DNA from: Adenanthera pavonina
Lineage: Eukaryota; Streptophyta; Magnoliopsida; Fabales; Fabaceae
Assembly (NCBI GenBank): GCA_026686845.1
Contig: JAIVEN010000004.1
Location: 16,772,827 to 16,836,826, forward strand
Direction of reading: 5' to 3'
DNA: 64,000 bases
In this document: one piece after another, positions 33,052-43,833 of the stretch
How positions within the stretch are numbered: position 1 is the stretch's first letter
Layout: each line of letters starts with the position of its first letter
The notes under the pieces: model-generated
Seen by the model: the letters and a program-made list of their open reading frames with translations, nothing else
What the model was told of the DNA's origin: nothing
Database searches by the model: none
Made by a program: the position numbers and the translations under genes

Positions 33052-33960
33052 TCACTTGATCAACATGATGATTCCTTTGATATCTCTAAGCTCTAGGGAG
33101 TCCTTGAGATATTTCATCATTATTTTTATCCTCAAATCTCTTTCCTGAATATCTTCCTTTATGTTAATAGATTTAGATATTTTTGGTGGTTCAATTTTAC
33201 CTTCATCAGAAATATCTAACTTTTTAAAGTTTGAGACAAGATCATCGTCATCAGTAACATGTTTGGAAGCAGTTTCATTTTCAATAAATACTACATGCAC
33301 AGATTCTTCTACCAATTTAGACTTTTTATTAAAAACTCTACATGCCTTACTTTTACTAGAAGAGCCCAGAAATATACCTTCATCAGATTTGGCATCAAAC
33401 TTACCCAGATTCTCCTTTCCATTGTTGTGAATGAAGCACTTGTAGGCAAACACATGGAGATGTGAGAGATTCGGCTTTCTTCCTTGATACAGCTCATAAG
33501 GAGTCTTCCCTAGAATTGGTTTGATGTAGGCTCTATTTATGATGTAGCTTGCTATGTTTACTGTATCAGCCCAGAATGCTTGAGAGAGTTCCTTTTCATT
33601 CAGCATAGCTCTAGCCATCTCTCTAATTGTTCTGTTCTTCCTCTCTACTACTCCATTCTGTGAGGAGTTCTTGGAGCTGAGAAGTTGTGATCAATTCCAT
33701 GCTCATTACAATACTCCAGGAAATATGAGTTCTCAAACTCTCCTCCATGATCTGACTTGATAGACACAATGGGAATACCCTTCTTATTTTGCACTTTCTT
33801 GGCTAAGGTTACAAATGCATCAAAGGTATCACTTTTAGAGGGAAGAAACAAAGTCCATGTAAATCTAGACTAATCATCCACAATTACAAGCACATACAGA
33901 TTTCCACCAATGCTTTTTACCCTAGATGGACCAATTAGATCTATATGCAATAGTTATAGT
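33052..33960 (-). pseudogene. Copia Y pol: integrase core and C-terminal part
   Basis: 33648-33851 holds the second catalytic D (SDHGGEFEN) and the 'EHGIDHNFSAPRTP' block. A base loss follows at the 'PQQNGVVERKN' position, which carries the catalytic E in relatives. 33052-33618 encodes MARAMLNEKELSQAFWADTVN, TPYELYQGRKPNLSHLHVF and DEGIFLGSSS. The integrase is broken by a frame change between these pieces. Confidence 0.85.
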
Positions 33961-34580
33961 AGTCTAGTTGTGGTGACTACATTTTTAGGTTTAAAAGAAG
34001 ATTTGGTTTGTTTTCCTCTCAGGCATACATCACATTCTTTGTCTTTTTCAAAAGTAATTTTTGGTAGGCCAGTGACTAACTTATTTTTAACCAGTTTTGA
34101 TAGTTGATTCATGTGAACATGAGCTAATCTTCTATGCCACAACCAACTTTCATTATCTTGGCTAATCAAACAGACAGAATCTAAGGGAGGAAGTTCATCA
34201 AGATCAATAGTATAATAATTACCATCCCTTTGAGCTTTCAGAATTACTTTATGATCACTTTTTCTGATGACCAGGTAGAATTTTGAGTCAAACAGTACCC
34301 AGTTTCCTTTGTCACATGTTTGGCTCACACTTAGCAGATTGTGGTTGAGGCCAATCACAAACAGCACCTCTTCAATGGATGTTTCAGGATTCTTGCCCAC
34401 AATGCCAATGCCAACTATTTTGCCATATTGTTCACCTCCAAAGGTCACCTTTCCTTCTTTCTTGTCTCTAAGGGTGATGAACTTCTCCTTGTTACTGGTC
34501 ATGTGACTTGAGCAGGCATTATCCATATGCCATTTATTACTCTTTCTAGCTTTGAGACAGACCTGCAAAACAAAGTTCAT
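33954..34580 (-). pseudogene. Copia Y pol: protease and GAG-pre-integrase
   Basis: A 208-residue open stretch carrying the protease site as DNACSSHMTSNKEKF, so D-N-A instead of the D-S-A of X and Z. It continues through FGGEQYGKIVGIGIVG and VLFVIGLNHNLLSVSQTCDKGNW to the pre-integrase segment ESWLWHRRLAHVHMNQLSKL and the CC half CDVCLRGKQ. This copy shows what copia X lost in its 171-nt deletion. Confidence 0.88.
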
Positions 34581-36150
34581 ATTTTCTTTTCAGGTACCCA
34601 AATTTGCTTGGGTCCTTTTCTGTCAGTAGTCTTCTCCCTAGACACAGATGTACCTTTAGGAATCTATTTTTCTTTAAAGCACGTGAACTAGATATATGTC
34701 CCTTCTTGTTACAAAAGTGACAGGTGGTAAAGGGACTGCTGGATTGAGAAGCAGGAAGAAAACAATGCAGATAATATTTTTGTTTTGCATGCCTTGGTTG
34801 ATTATATGATTCAATGTGGTGTGACATATGATCTTTCTTTCTATTGCCATTAGCATTCACAAAATGTCTCATGTACATATTCTGATTTTTCTTCCTAATC
34901 TTTCGTTTTGCAGCACAATGATCATAGCCAAGTCCAGCCTTTCCTTATGATATTCTTTGGCTTCCCATTAAAGCAAACAACATATCTTTACCTTTAGTAA
35001 GCCTAGACATGCTTTTTACTAGTTATTCATTGGTTTGCTTTAGTTCAATGTGTGATTTACAGCAAGCAAATTAGCAACAGGTAGAGAAGCAATTTCATAG
35101 ATGTTGCATTGAGATTCTAGTTTGTTAATCTTTTTCTTTGCTTGCTTAAGTTCTTTGGCAGTCTTGACAAATTCATCATGCAATTCATGAAATGCATCCA
35201 GTAATTCAAAATAGGAAGGTTCAGATTCATATACCTCATCTTCTTGATCACTGCTGCATAGGATTTCAGCTTCTTTAGAGGCAAGAGCCATCAGACAGAT
35301 GTTGGCAATTTCATCTTCATCATCTTCTTCTTCATTTGAGCTATTGTCCCATATTGATGAGATGTAAGCTCTTTTCTTCTTGCCTTTGTCTGTAGATTTC
35401 TTTTCTTTCTCTTGATTCTTGAGGAATTTTGGACCTTCCCATTTGATATGTCCCTACTTTTTACACTCATAGCAAGTGACAGGTTCTTTTGCTTCTCTGT
35501 TGCTATCTCCAGCTGCTCCTTTCTTGAAGATTTTCTTGTTTCTCTTCTTGCTATAGAATCTTCCAAATTTTCTGACCATCATAGCCAGAGTTTCTTCATC
35601 TAGCTCATCTCCATCATCAGATTCTTCTTCTTACTCCTTAACAGCTTTCAGAGCAAGACCTTTCTTCTTTCTGTCTTGTCCTGCTTCCTTGAGAGCCTTC
35701 ATTTTTCCTTCATACTCCTCGAGGCTACCAAAAAGAGTAGTGACAGAGGCCATTGATTCTCCTATGGCTTCCTCTATTGCTGTTACTTTTGGTTGCCATT
35801 CTAGAGGGAGAGCTCTGAGGATCTTTCTGACCTTTTCTGTTTGAGTGTACTCCTTTCCCAGACTCTTTAGTTGATTCACAATGAGGGTGAATCTCTTCTA
35901 TAGCTCTTTTACATTTTCTCCTTCAGCCATTCGAAAGCTTTCATATTTACCTATGCATGTATTCAGTTTATTTTCCCTGACTCTAGTTGTTCCTTCATGA
36001 GCAATTTGCAAGGTGTCCCATATTTCTTTGGTAGTGGAGCATTGTGAGACTCTGTAGAATTCGTCTTGATTCAAAGCACTGTCCAAATAGTATTTTGTCT
36101 TGAAGTTTAGCAAGACTCTTCTTCTATCTTCCTCATTCCATTTAGCTTCA
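34546..36150 (-). pseudogene. Copia Y gag, N-terminally truncated
   Basis: Pieces 35898-36150 (AKWNEEDRRRVLLNFK, FYRVSQCSTTK), 35631-35879 (LKSLGKEYTQTEKVRKILRALPLEWQPKV), 35291-35566 (charged and zinc-knuckle region, read partly in a shifted frame), 35040-35291 (MALASKEAEIL, LLDAFHELHDEF) and 34546-34878 together match the gag of X. Several stops and frame changes intervene. Homology to X ends near 36150, about 80 codons into gag, where unrelated repeat DNA begins. Confidence 0.85.
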
Positions 36151-36179
36151 AATATATACATAAAACAAATCAGGGTTTA

Positions 36180-36895
36180 GAACAGGGCAAGAATGGGAAA
36201 ACTAAAAACTGAAAAGTAAGTACTAGAAAATTCAAAAGCTAATATAAAATCGTACAAAGCTCCAAATATTCAGTGGTTTATATATATAAAAATTTCTATG
36301 TTCTGAGTTTCATATGCCATTGATTTGGAGTTAATTGGAGTTATACAATAGGAGATATGGAGTTTTTTTCCCAAAACTGTTTCTGTAAGAGTTGGATTCT
36401 GATCTTTCATGACTTAAGTTAAAGTTATGCCCTGTGTAAGTAAAATAAATGTATAATAAAAATATTTCTATAAGTGAACATATAGAGCTTTCCAATGACA
36501 TAGATTATACATGATCTAGTCATGGATAGAATGAAATATGATTTTTCAAATTTGAGGCCAGAAAACTGGAAGATAGAAAAAATGACCCAATGAATAGTAC
36601 ATGTCCACGAAATTACTGTATGTATTAGCCCAATGAAGTTACTATTTTACATTTTCCCCATGTATATCTGAATTTAAGAAAATTTTAGAGAATTGAATCA
36701 CATCAAGATGATTTTTGTAGATTTAGTTATGGATTTTCAAAGTTCATTGGGTAAAATGGAAATTGCCAAGTGAACAGTGCCCCACATTTTTAAAAATTCT
36801 GATTTTATTATATTGTCATTCTAGTCTCTAAATCATGATGAAAGACATTTAAAATGATCTAATACATGGGAAATGAGCCCTAAAATAAGGTGTTA
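36180..36895 (+). repeat. Dispersed repeat R1, copy 1
   Basis: This is a diverged copy of 40520-41345 in the same orientation. Shared landmarks in order: 'taatataaaat', 'agctccaaa', 'tcagtggttt', 'atatgccattgatttggag', 'tatacaataggagatat', 'taaataaatgtata', 'tttccaatgacatag', 'gatttttcaaatttgagg' and 'ataaggtgttaca'. Both copies end in GTTACA followed by AG or CA. The LTR of an unidentified element is possible, but no PBS, PPT or ORF supports that. Confidence 0.7.
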
Positions 36896-36904
36896 CAAGC
36901 TGAG

Positions 36905-37435
36905 ACTAGACTTTGGTGATAGTGAAGTGCCTATTTTTATAGGACTTTTGTAGAGGCCTATCGTTACAAAGTTTTGAAAAAGAGAGGCCAGCCAAAACTA
37001 GGCTTTGAGGAGCCTACTGTTATGGGGCTTTGAAAAAAAGAGGCTAACCAGAACTAGGCTTTAAAGGGGCCTATCATTGTAAGGCTTTCAATAAGATGTG
37101 CTAATCAAAACTGGCCTTTGAGGAGCCTACCATCATAGGGTTTTATAAAAGAGGGACCAGCTGGAACTGGGTTTTGTGGGGCTTGCTATTATAGGGCTTT
37201 GAAAAAGAGGGGCTAATACTGAGCTTTGAGATGCTTGGCATCATAGGACTTTGAAAAAGAGGGGGCAGCTGGAACTAGCTTTGAGGGGGCCTGCTATTAC
37301 AGGGCTTTGAAAAAAGAAGAACTAGCTGGAACTAGGCTTTGAAGGGGCTTGCTGTTATAAGGCTTTGAACAAAGAAGGGCGAGTTGAAACTGGGCTTTAA
37401 GGGCACCTGCCGTTATAGGGCTTTGGAAAAGATGT
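36905..37435. repeat. ~56-bp minisatellite, about 9 copies
   Basis: The unit is roughly 'GGCTTTGAAAAAGAGG' plus 'CAGCTGGAACT' plus 'GGCTTTGAGGGGCCT' plus 'CTATTATA'. The landmark GGCTTTGAAAAAG or variants fall near 36971, 37026, 37083, 37138, 37195, 37247, 37303, 37361 and 37419, a spacing of 52-58 bp. Copies are diverged. No coding function is apparent. Confidence 0.85.
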
Positions 37436-40400
37436 GTGTAGCATGATGAATTCAATTGTATTATACCAATCATGTGAACTATAAGAAATAATGTTAGGCT
37501 TGTCATGTTAAATATATCTTTTCTTTATTTGTCTCAATTGTGAGAGATGAGTAAAGGATGTAAAATTTCTTCTTTTGATTTGGAGAAAGGTTTGGGACAA
37601 GCCTCCAATTCAAGTGGCCATGAATGCAATGCATGCTATGAATGATAAATGAAAGGGGCTAAAGTTTGACACTTCATTTGCTCTAATCTTGTGCCATGCA
37701 TGTATGTGTATAATACACATTAAATGCTTTTATAGATTTAGTTCTTTCACCTCAATCTAAGTGGAAGCTTACATGTATGGCAAGATTTTCCCTTTTTTTT
37801 TTATTTACTCTAGTCCAAATGAAGAGTCATTGGATGAAGAATGAAAAAAATGTAGGATTTGCCCTAATATAAAAATAGAGACTCATTGAATAATTAGTAA
37901 AAGATACAAGATTTATCTTTTGATTTTTGTTTTCCCTGATCTACATAAAAGCTTATTTTGATGTAATGTATGGGATGAATGATAAATGTATGATGCAAGA
38001 TTTATTTTTGTTTTCTCTAATAGAGGCTCATTGAATGATTAGTGAAAGATATAAGATTTATCTTTTGATTTTTTGTTTGTCCTAATCTAGATGGAGGTTT
38101 ATTTTGATGCAATGGAGGATGTATGAGTTGTGCAAATTTAATTTCCTATCTGCGCTGTTATGGATGAGAGCTTACTTTAATGCAATGTATGAAATGTTGA
38201 AAACTTAGTACATGTGCAGCGGTTAAACTCCAAGATTCCTACCATAGATCTATCAATGTGATTTAAATTGAGATGTACAAGAAGAATTTTACCTTTGCTG
38301 CGTGTCTTTTTTGGTTCTTCTCTTACTGTCGGACCCCAAGAACTGACGCGTCTGATTAGCTCCCTCTACTGATATCCACATGAACGGTGAGTCTAACTCG
38401 AACAGCATGCTAGTGCATCTGTTTGCAAACCTCTGTACACTCTCTGTGTGCGTCCGTACATTTTCTCTGTTCATCCATATACTTTCTCTCTCTAAGTATT
38501 TGACCACTCTATCTCTAGGATGAGTGGAGACTCTCTCTTGATTCTGTATCTAATAACCCTAATCTATATCAATATATAGATAGAGTTTATTATTTGATTA
38601 ATTTAAATCAAATATTTAAATCAAATGTTAATTAGATAGATTAATTTAAATTTAAATCTATCTAATAAATTAAATTTAAACTAACTATTTAATTTAAATC
38701 TAGAATCAAATCTAAATCAAATTCAAATTATTAGTTTAAATTTAAATCTATTACATAGAATTAAATTTAAAATTAACTCATTTAAATTGACTTAAATGTT
38801 ATATATATATTTTGAAATATTTAATATATTAAATATATATGATATATCAAACATATATATATGTCAAATTTTTTAAAAAAAAATATATATATATATAAAT
38901 ATATATACATTTATTTATAAAATTCATATACCCTAAATTGAATGTTAAATTCATTGAATCTAGACATATATTAGAATCAACGAATCTGGACATTCTAGCT
39001 CGAGTTGGTCCATTTTTGTGTGCGACCTTGCAGGCTCATATGATATTGGTAGTGGGCCAATGACACTATTGGATCTACAAGTCATAAGTAACCTCTAGTA
39101 AGACATTGTGACTACCCAAATTATATGAGATCAGTGATCCGATATAACATATCTTATAACCTTATTATATCTCTTTTGTCTCACGATATATAGGTCAAGT
39201 ATGAGGCATGGAAACATCATACTCATCTTACTCAATCATCACTTTCTAGATCTCCGAGTAGACTAACAGAACAAATCGAAACTCTTCCATTTGAGCACGA
39301 CCATTCATTTCTCAATTTCACTTGTTGAGGGGCCCAAATATGTCTCAATTAATTAGAGGGATAAATTTCATCTTAACCACTCATCTTCCTCTACATGAAT
39401 TCTACCATGCTCGAGCATAGCTTTATAATCTCCCGATTAAATGTGACTTTTGACTATATCAAAGTACAATGTTCATATGTAGGAAGCCATGGTAATATCA
39501 GGTCTGAGGGCTCAGTGACATGGTTATATATATAAGATAAGCTTATGACTTGAGACATGTAGCTATCTTATGACGTGTTGATCCAACGCCTATTCCCTAA
39601 TAGATACTTATGATTTTGATTTGTATCTTCATATATAATTAACCCATAGTTATCAATCAAAATCATACTAGCCATAGTTTATCATTGTTTCCGCAAAGAT
39701 AATTGACTAGGGATATTTAGGATAAAATGATTTATCCAAGAATATTATCCAAGAAAGCAAGGGAAATCATTGAAAGCAAAGGGTATAACCAAGGGAAGTC
39801 ATCAAAGGTAGCTAAGTTTCATATTCTTATTTTATATTATTTCATTATCTTTCTATGATTAAATTGTGTTGCCATATTGCAATTATGATTTCTTTGATTG
39901 GTTTTGGCTGAAGAATGAGGGGTTTTATTCCCTGCGATGTCCATTTTCTAAGTCCTTATGCTGCCGAAATTTTTATGACCAATTTGGTAATTTATTGTTT
40001 AGATGTGATTAAATGTGACCAAATGTGAGTTATTTGACATGATTGACATAATTGCATGAAATATAACTTGCTATTGAGATTGCCCCAATCTTATCCCCTC
40101 AAGTATCCTAAATGATAGGCACAAGCTATGGCAATGGAGTCCAGAGAGCTACGGAGAAGGAAAAAGAGAATGATGCTTGATGATGTTTTCAAGCTATGAG
40201 TGTATATTTTAAAGTAATGTATAAAATCATGAATATGTTTTTAAGATTTGTGCTATTATGTTATTATGCCCTTATGAGAACTATGAAATCCATGGTATAG
40301 ATTGGAACATGGAATGATCATGTGAGCTTGTTATGAGGCTTATTTTCCATGTTATATTTCTAAAAAGCTCATTCTATAGTAATAAAAGTTTAGTTAACAT

Positions 40401-40519
40401 TGTTTGAGCGAAATAGGGAAAATAGGTTAAGTTTCATATATGCTCTAAAAGTAGAGAGGACAAGCTTTCCAATGAGATAAATAACACTTAATTTGGATAT
40501 ATCTATGATTTATAGTGTA
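37436..40519. other. Unassigned AT-rich DNA
   Basis: No gene is recognisable. A direct duplication of about 146-bp period lies at 37876-38140 ('gaggctcattgaatgatt', 'aagatttatcttttgattttt', 'cctaatctagatgga'). 38570-38930 is low-complexity AT sequence built from AATTTAAATC-type words and (AT)n. 38195-39725 has mixed composition with occasional longer words but no protein frame; a decayed LTR is possible and unproven. Confidence 0.6.
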
Positions 40520-41345
40520 ATTTTGAAATTGAGGGTCAAAACTAGATAGTAAAGTAAAAGCTATGAATTTCACTGTAAGTATCACTTACTTTGAAAGATA
40601 ATATAAAATTGTAATAAGCTCCAAAAATTTAGTGGTTTGCATGTGTTAAAATATATATGTTTTAAGTTCAATATGCCACTGATTTTAGTTCAATTGGATT
40701 TGTACAATGAGAGATATACATGTTTCCCGAAAACTATTCTAATACGAGTGAGGTTCTGACCCTTAGTGATTTAAGTTGAAATCATGCCTTGAACAAGTTA
40801 AATAAATGTATAAGAAAACTATGGCTGTAATTATACACACATATTTCCAATGGCATAGAGAATGAATGATTTGGTTTAGTATAGAGTTAGATATGAAATT
40901 TTAAATTTATGGCCAAAATCCTGAAAAAGAGAAAAATGACCATTTGTACAGTGTAAGTTTGAGCAATAAACAATATAAATTGGTCTAGTTAAAGGAAAGT
41001 TTTATATTTTTCTTGTAGATCATGTTTCTAGCTTCATTTCATTGATGCTATTTTTCTAAATTTAGTTATGATTTTTCAAATTTTAGCCAGAAAAATAGAC
41101 AATAGATGAACAATAACTTTCAAAAATTTTATTTTTCAAATTTAATCCCTTTAATGATTCAAGCTTTTAAAATGACCTAGTTGAACATTAGAAATGCTAT
41201 ACTACTTAGAAAATTGTATATGAAAGCAAGATTAAAAAGTAACTTATTATCGATAAATCTGCTTTTTGATCTGTAAAAGCTAAAAAGTAAAAAAGAAAAG
41301 TTACTAGACATTATACATGCTATAATATATGGGTAAATATAGATA
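40520..41345 (+). repeat. Dispersed repeat R1, copy 2
   Basis: Partner of 36180-36895. Same order of landmarks, about 4.4 kb downstream, same strand. Clearly diverged with small gaps. It ends 'ataagatgttaca'. Confidence 0.7.
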
Positions 41346-42978
41346 AAAATAAGATGTTACACAAAGCAGACACATATAGGCTACTCGATTCATATAGAAG
41401 GGAAAAGGAGAATGTGTTTGCTTATGCATGTCATATTTGGTGCAATCGATGCACAAGAATATAGGATTCTTGAAAAGTCAATACTTACCCTAATGAGGAA
41501 ATTCATCCAAACAAATGATTTTTGAAGATACTTTGGCTAAATGGATATTATTAACAAGAGAGGGCCATAGTTTTAATTTGCATAACCAAGAGGAACTCAT
41601 TTGGTCATTTTTCAAGACAATTTCCATGCCCCAATTTCATACCATGTGCTTGATATGATCATCCTTTTTGGTCAATTTTTATCTTTAATTCTTGAGAAGT
41701 TAATGACCAAGGCCTACTCTTATTTTATTAAACAATTCCAATGTAGTCATGCATGAAGTTAAATTTAATGGAATATTATGAATGATGAAACACATGACTA
41801 TTTGCATGAAGGAGATTTTGGACGAATGGATATGGAGTGATAGAATTAAAAAATGCCCAAATTAATTCTACTATGAAGATTTCTTCATTGAAAAAATGAA
41901 TGGGAAATGAGATGATAGAATTGGAAAATATTCGTGTTCTATGCTAATGTCCACTTGTCTGAAAGTGGACAAGTGATATGCAAAGAAATGTAACAAAAAA
42001 AAAATGCTCTAATCCTACACCAGGAGCATTTTATTTGAATGACGGAAGTGTGAAGTGGATATGCAGTGATGGAATTGGGGATATGCCCTAAATTCTGCAA
42101 TCAAAATGTGTGTTTTTTTTTTAACCACATTTCTTGGATAGAATATTCCATTTCAAGATAGTACAATTGATGTGAGTAAAAGATTTTTATTATGAGTTTT
42201 GCTTTTTGCTTCCAATTTAAGTTACCTTAGTCTTGGAATCATCTTTCATAAGAGAATTATCGTGATTATTTTTAAAGAAGTCAAATCTCAATAAGAACTT
42301 TTAGGGTTTGTAACTTGGCCAGGGTGAATGAGTTTTTGAAAATAAAAAGAATATTAGGCTCAAAAGTGCCTCATGCACCCTTATCAATCCTTCCACTAAT
42401 TACCTCGCGTACTTCTCTAACAAGATTTTATACTTAAACTCACTTACCAAAAGAGGATTTTTTAGGTTTATAATGTGGGTACAAAGGAGAGAATTACAGG
42501 TTAAGAACATAAGGATTTCAAAGGCTCAAATTTTTAGGTGGGACTATAATGAGACGGATTACAAAGGCTTGAATATTCATGTGGGACTATAATGAGAAAT
42601 TTACTTCGGTAAACCTTCTATCTTGTAAAACTTGATGTCTCCTTAAAGCTTCAGTTAAGAGAACTTTACTCTTTTTTTTCAGAAAAATTATTTTTTTATT
42701 ATATTTTCACTTCTCATTCAATGAGAGCCACTTGTTTGAAGATTTTGTTTTTCTTTCTATTTTTTTATAAGTTTTTTTTTAGAGTTTTTCTTTGCTATTC
42801 TCTTTCTCTTGCTTACTCTTTTAATACCTTCTACTTGACTTTATTATGAAGATTGCTATTTTGTGATTATTCTCTTTTTTTTGGTTCATCAATATTAAGG
42901 GATAGATAGGGTTTTTCAAAACCAAAAAGTAGTTGGAAATAGTTAGGTAATATTTGGCGTAGGCAAAAAGGAAAAAAA
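41346..42978. other. Unassigned DNA left of copia Z
   Basis: No gene is supported. Related short blocks recur near 41830, 41910 and 42055 ('gatatg(g/c)agtgat(a/g)gaatt', 'atgccc(a/t)aa'), suggesting an old diverged tandem repeat. T-rich runs lie at 42115, 42670 and 42760. Five A residues (42974-42978) precede the LTR of Z. Confidence 0.6.
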
Positions 42979-43778
42979 TGTGAAATCAAGTGTTTTGATA
43001 ATTCCAAACCAATCATCTAGAGCTTGGAAAGAAGATATCAAAGGTGCATAAAAGATATCAGGTGGAGAAATTCAAGAAAAACCAGCACAAGATTAGATAT
43101 AGAATTTCTTACTATGTTTAAATTGAGTAAAAGACTTTAAACTTGCAAAAGAATATTTTAAAAATATGATTATATAATAATTCATGGAATATTTGAATTA
43201 CACCCACAAATAGACAAACTTTAAAGTGTTAAAACTGATCTATAAATAAAACTTCATTTGAAGATATGGGAAACGATTTTACATTGTATGTACAGAAATT
43301 CTGCCAAATTCTTAAGTCAAAGTCTCTTACTCTCACATACTTCATTCAGTGTATACACTCTAAATTAGAGAGTTCAATCATTGTAATCAATCTTATCTTC
43401 ATCTGGAAGAAAGATTTTCTTGTGAGGGGATATCACAAGGGATTTGGGAAGCACTTAGCTAAAGTGCAAAGAGTGAGATTGTAAGCTCTAAGAACAAAGC
43501 ATCAAGTTGTACTGAAGCAATTGCAAGAAGTTGACTGAATTCTTGCAAGATAGTGGAAAATCTTAAGTGGTGGCTTGGGGACTGGACTTAGGTCAAGATA
43601 GTGAGACCGAACCAGAATAAACATCTATGTCTTCCTTTCTCTTTTACTACTTTTACTTTACTATTCCTTTATACTATGTTTTTACTGTCACTATTGCTTT
43701 TATCACTCTCTTGACTTTTACAGAAAATTTTAATCTTCCCAATTCACCCTCCCTCTTGGGAAGCTAGAATATCTAACA
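42979..43778 (+). repeat. Copia Z 5' LTR, internally deleted
   Basis: It starts TGTGAAATCAAG and ends ATATCTAACA. Relative to the 3' LTR the sequence jumps from 'gttaaaact' (43235) to 'ctataaata' (43240), skipping what lies between 52437 and 56766 apart from the inserted MITE and CACTA-C, about 0.85 kb. The candidate TATA word survives at the junction. Confidence 0.9.
43240..43248 (+). promoter_or_regulatory. Candidate LTR TATA box (Z 5' LTR)
   Basis: CTATAAATA, matching 56766-56774 in the 3' LTR and the minus-strand sites of X and Y. Predicted. Confidence 0.5.
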
Positions 43779-43780
43779 AG

Positions 43781-43792
43781 TGGTATCAGAGC
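43781..43792 (+). other. Primer-binding site of copia Z (tRNA-iMet)
   Basis: TGGTATCAGAGC two bases after the LTR end; complementary to the initiator-Met tRNA 3' end. Confidence 0.93.
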
Positions 43793-43833
43793 TCAGATTC
43801 CCAAACAAAGGATTTAACAATTCGGGAAACTCA

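Larger units (their letters stand above)
10686..36150 (-). mobile_element. Copia Y: Sire-like LTR retrotransposon, 5' truncated, host of the nest
   Basis: Minus-strand order: gag remnant (34546-36150), pol (31451-34580), pol-env spacer, env-position ORF (28756-30453 continued at 20168-20654), tail, polypurine tract, 3' LTR (10686-12301). The third ORF is split by copia X and the tail by gypsy G; removing each insert and one target-duplication copy makes the flanks contiguous and in register with Z. The 5' LTR, PBS and gag start are missing: homology ends near 36150. The long LTR, the long gag with the ANICLMAL and LDAFHELHDEF segments, and the third ORF point to the Sire/Maximus lineage of Ty1/copia. 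Confidence 0.88.

Noticed and set aside
36905..37435. Possible CRISPR-like direct repeats
   Set aside because: No spacers between repeats; it is a continuous degenerate minisatellite in plant DNA.
38289..38507. A 72-residue minus-strand ORF in less AT-rich DNA
   Set aside because: No recognisable domain, start context or related copy in the window.
38195..39725. Solo LTR candidate starting TGTTGAAAACTT
   Set aside because: No matching CA end with target duplication could be found, and no second copy is in the window.
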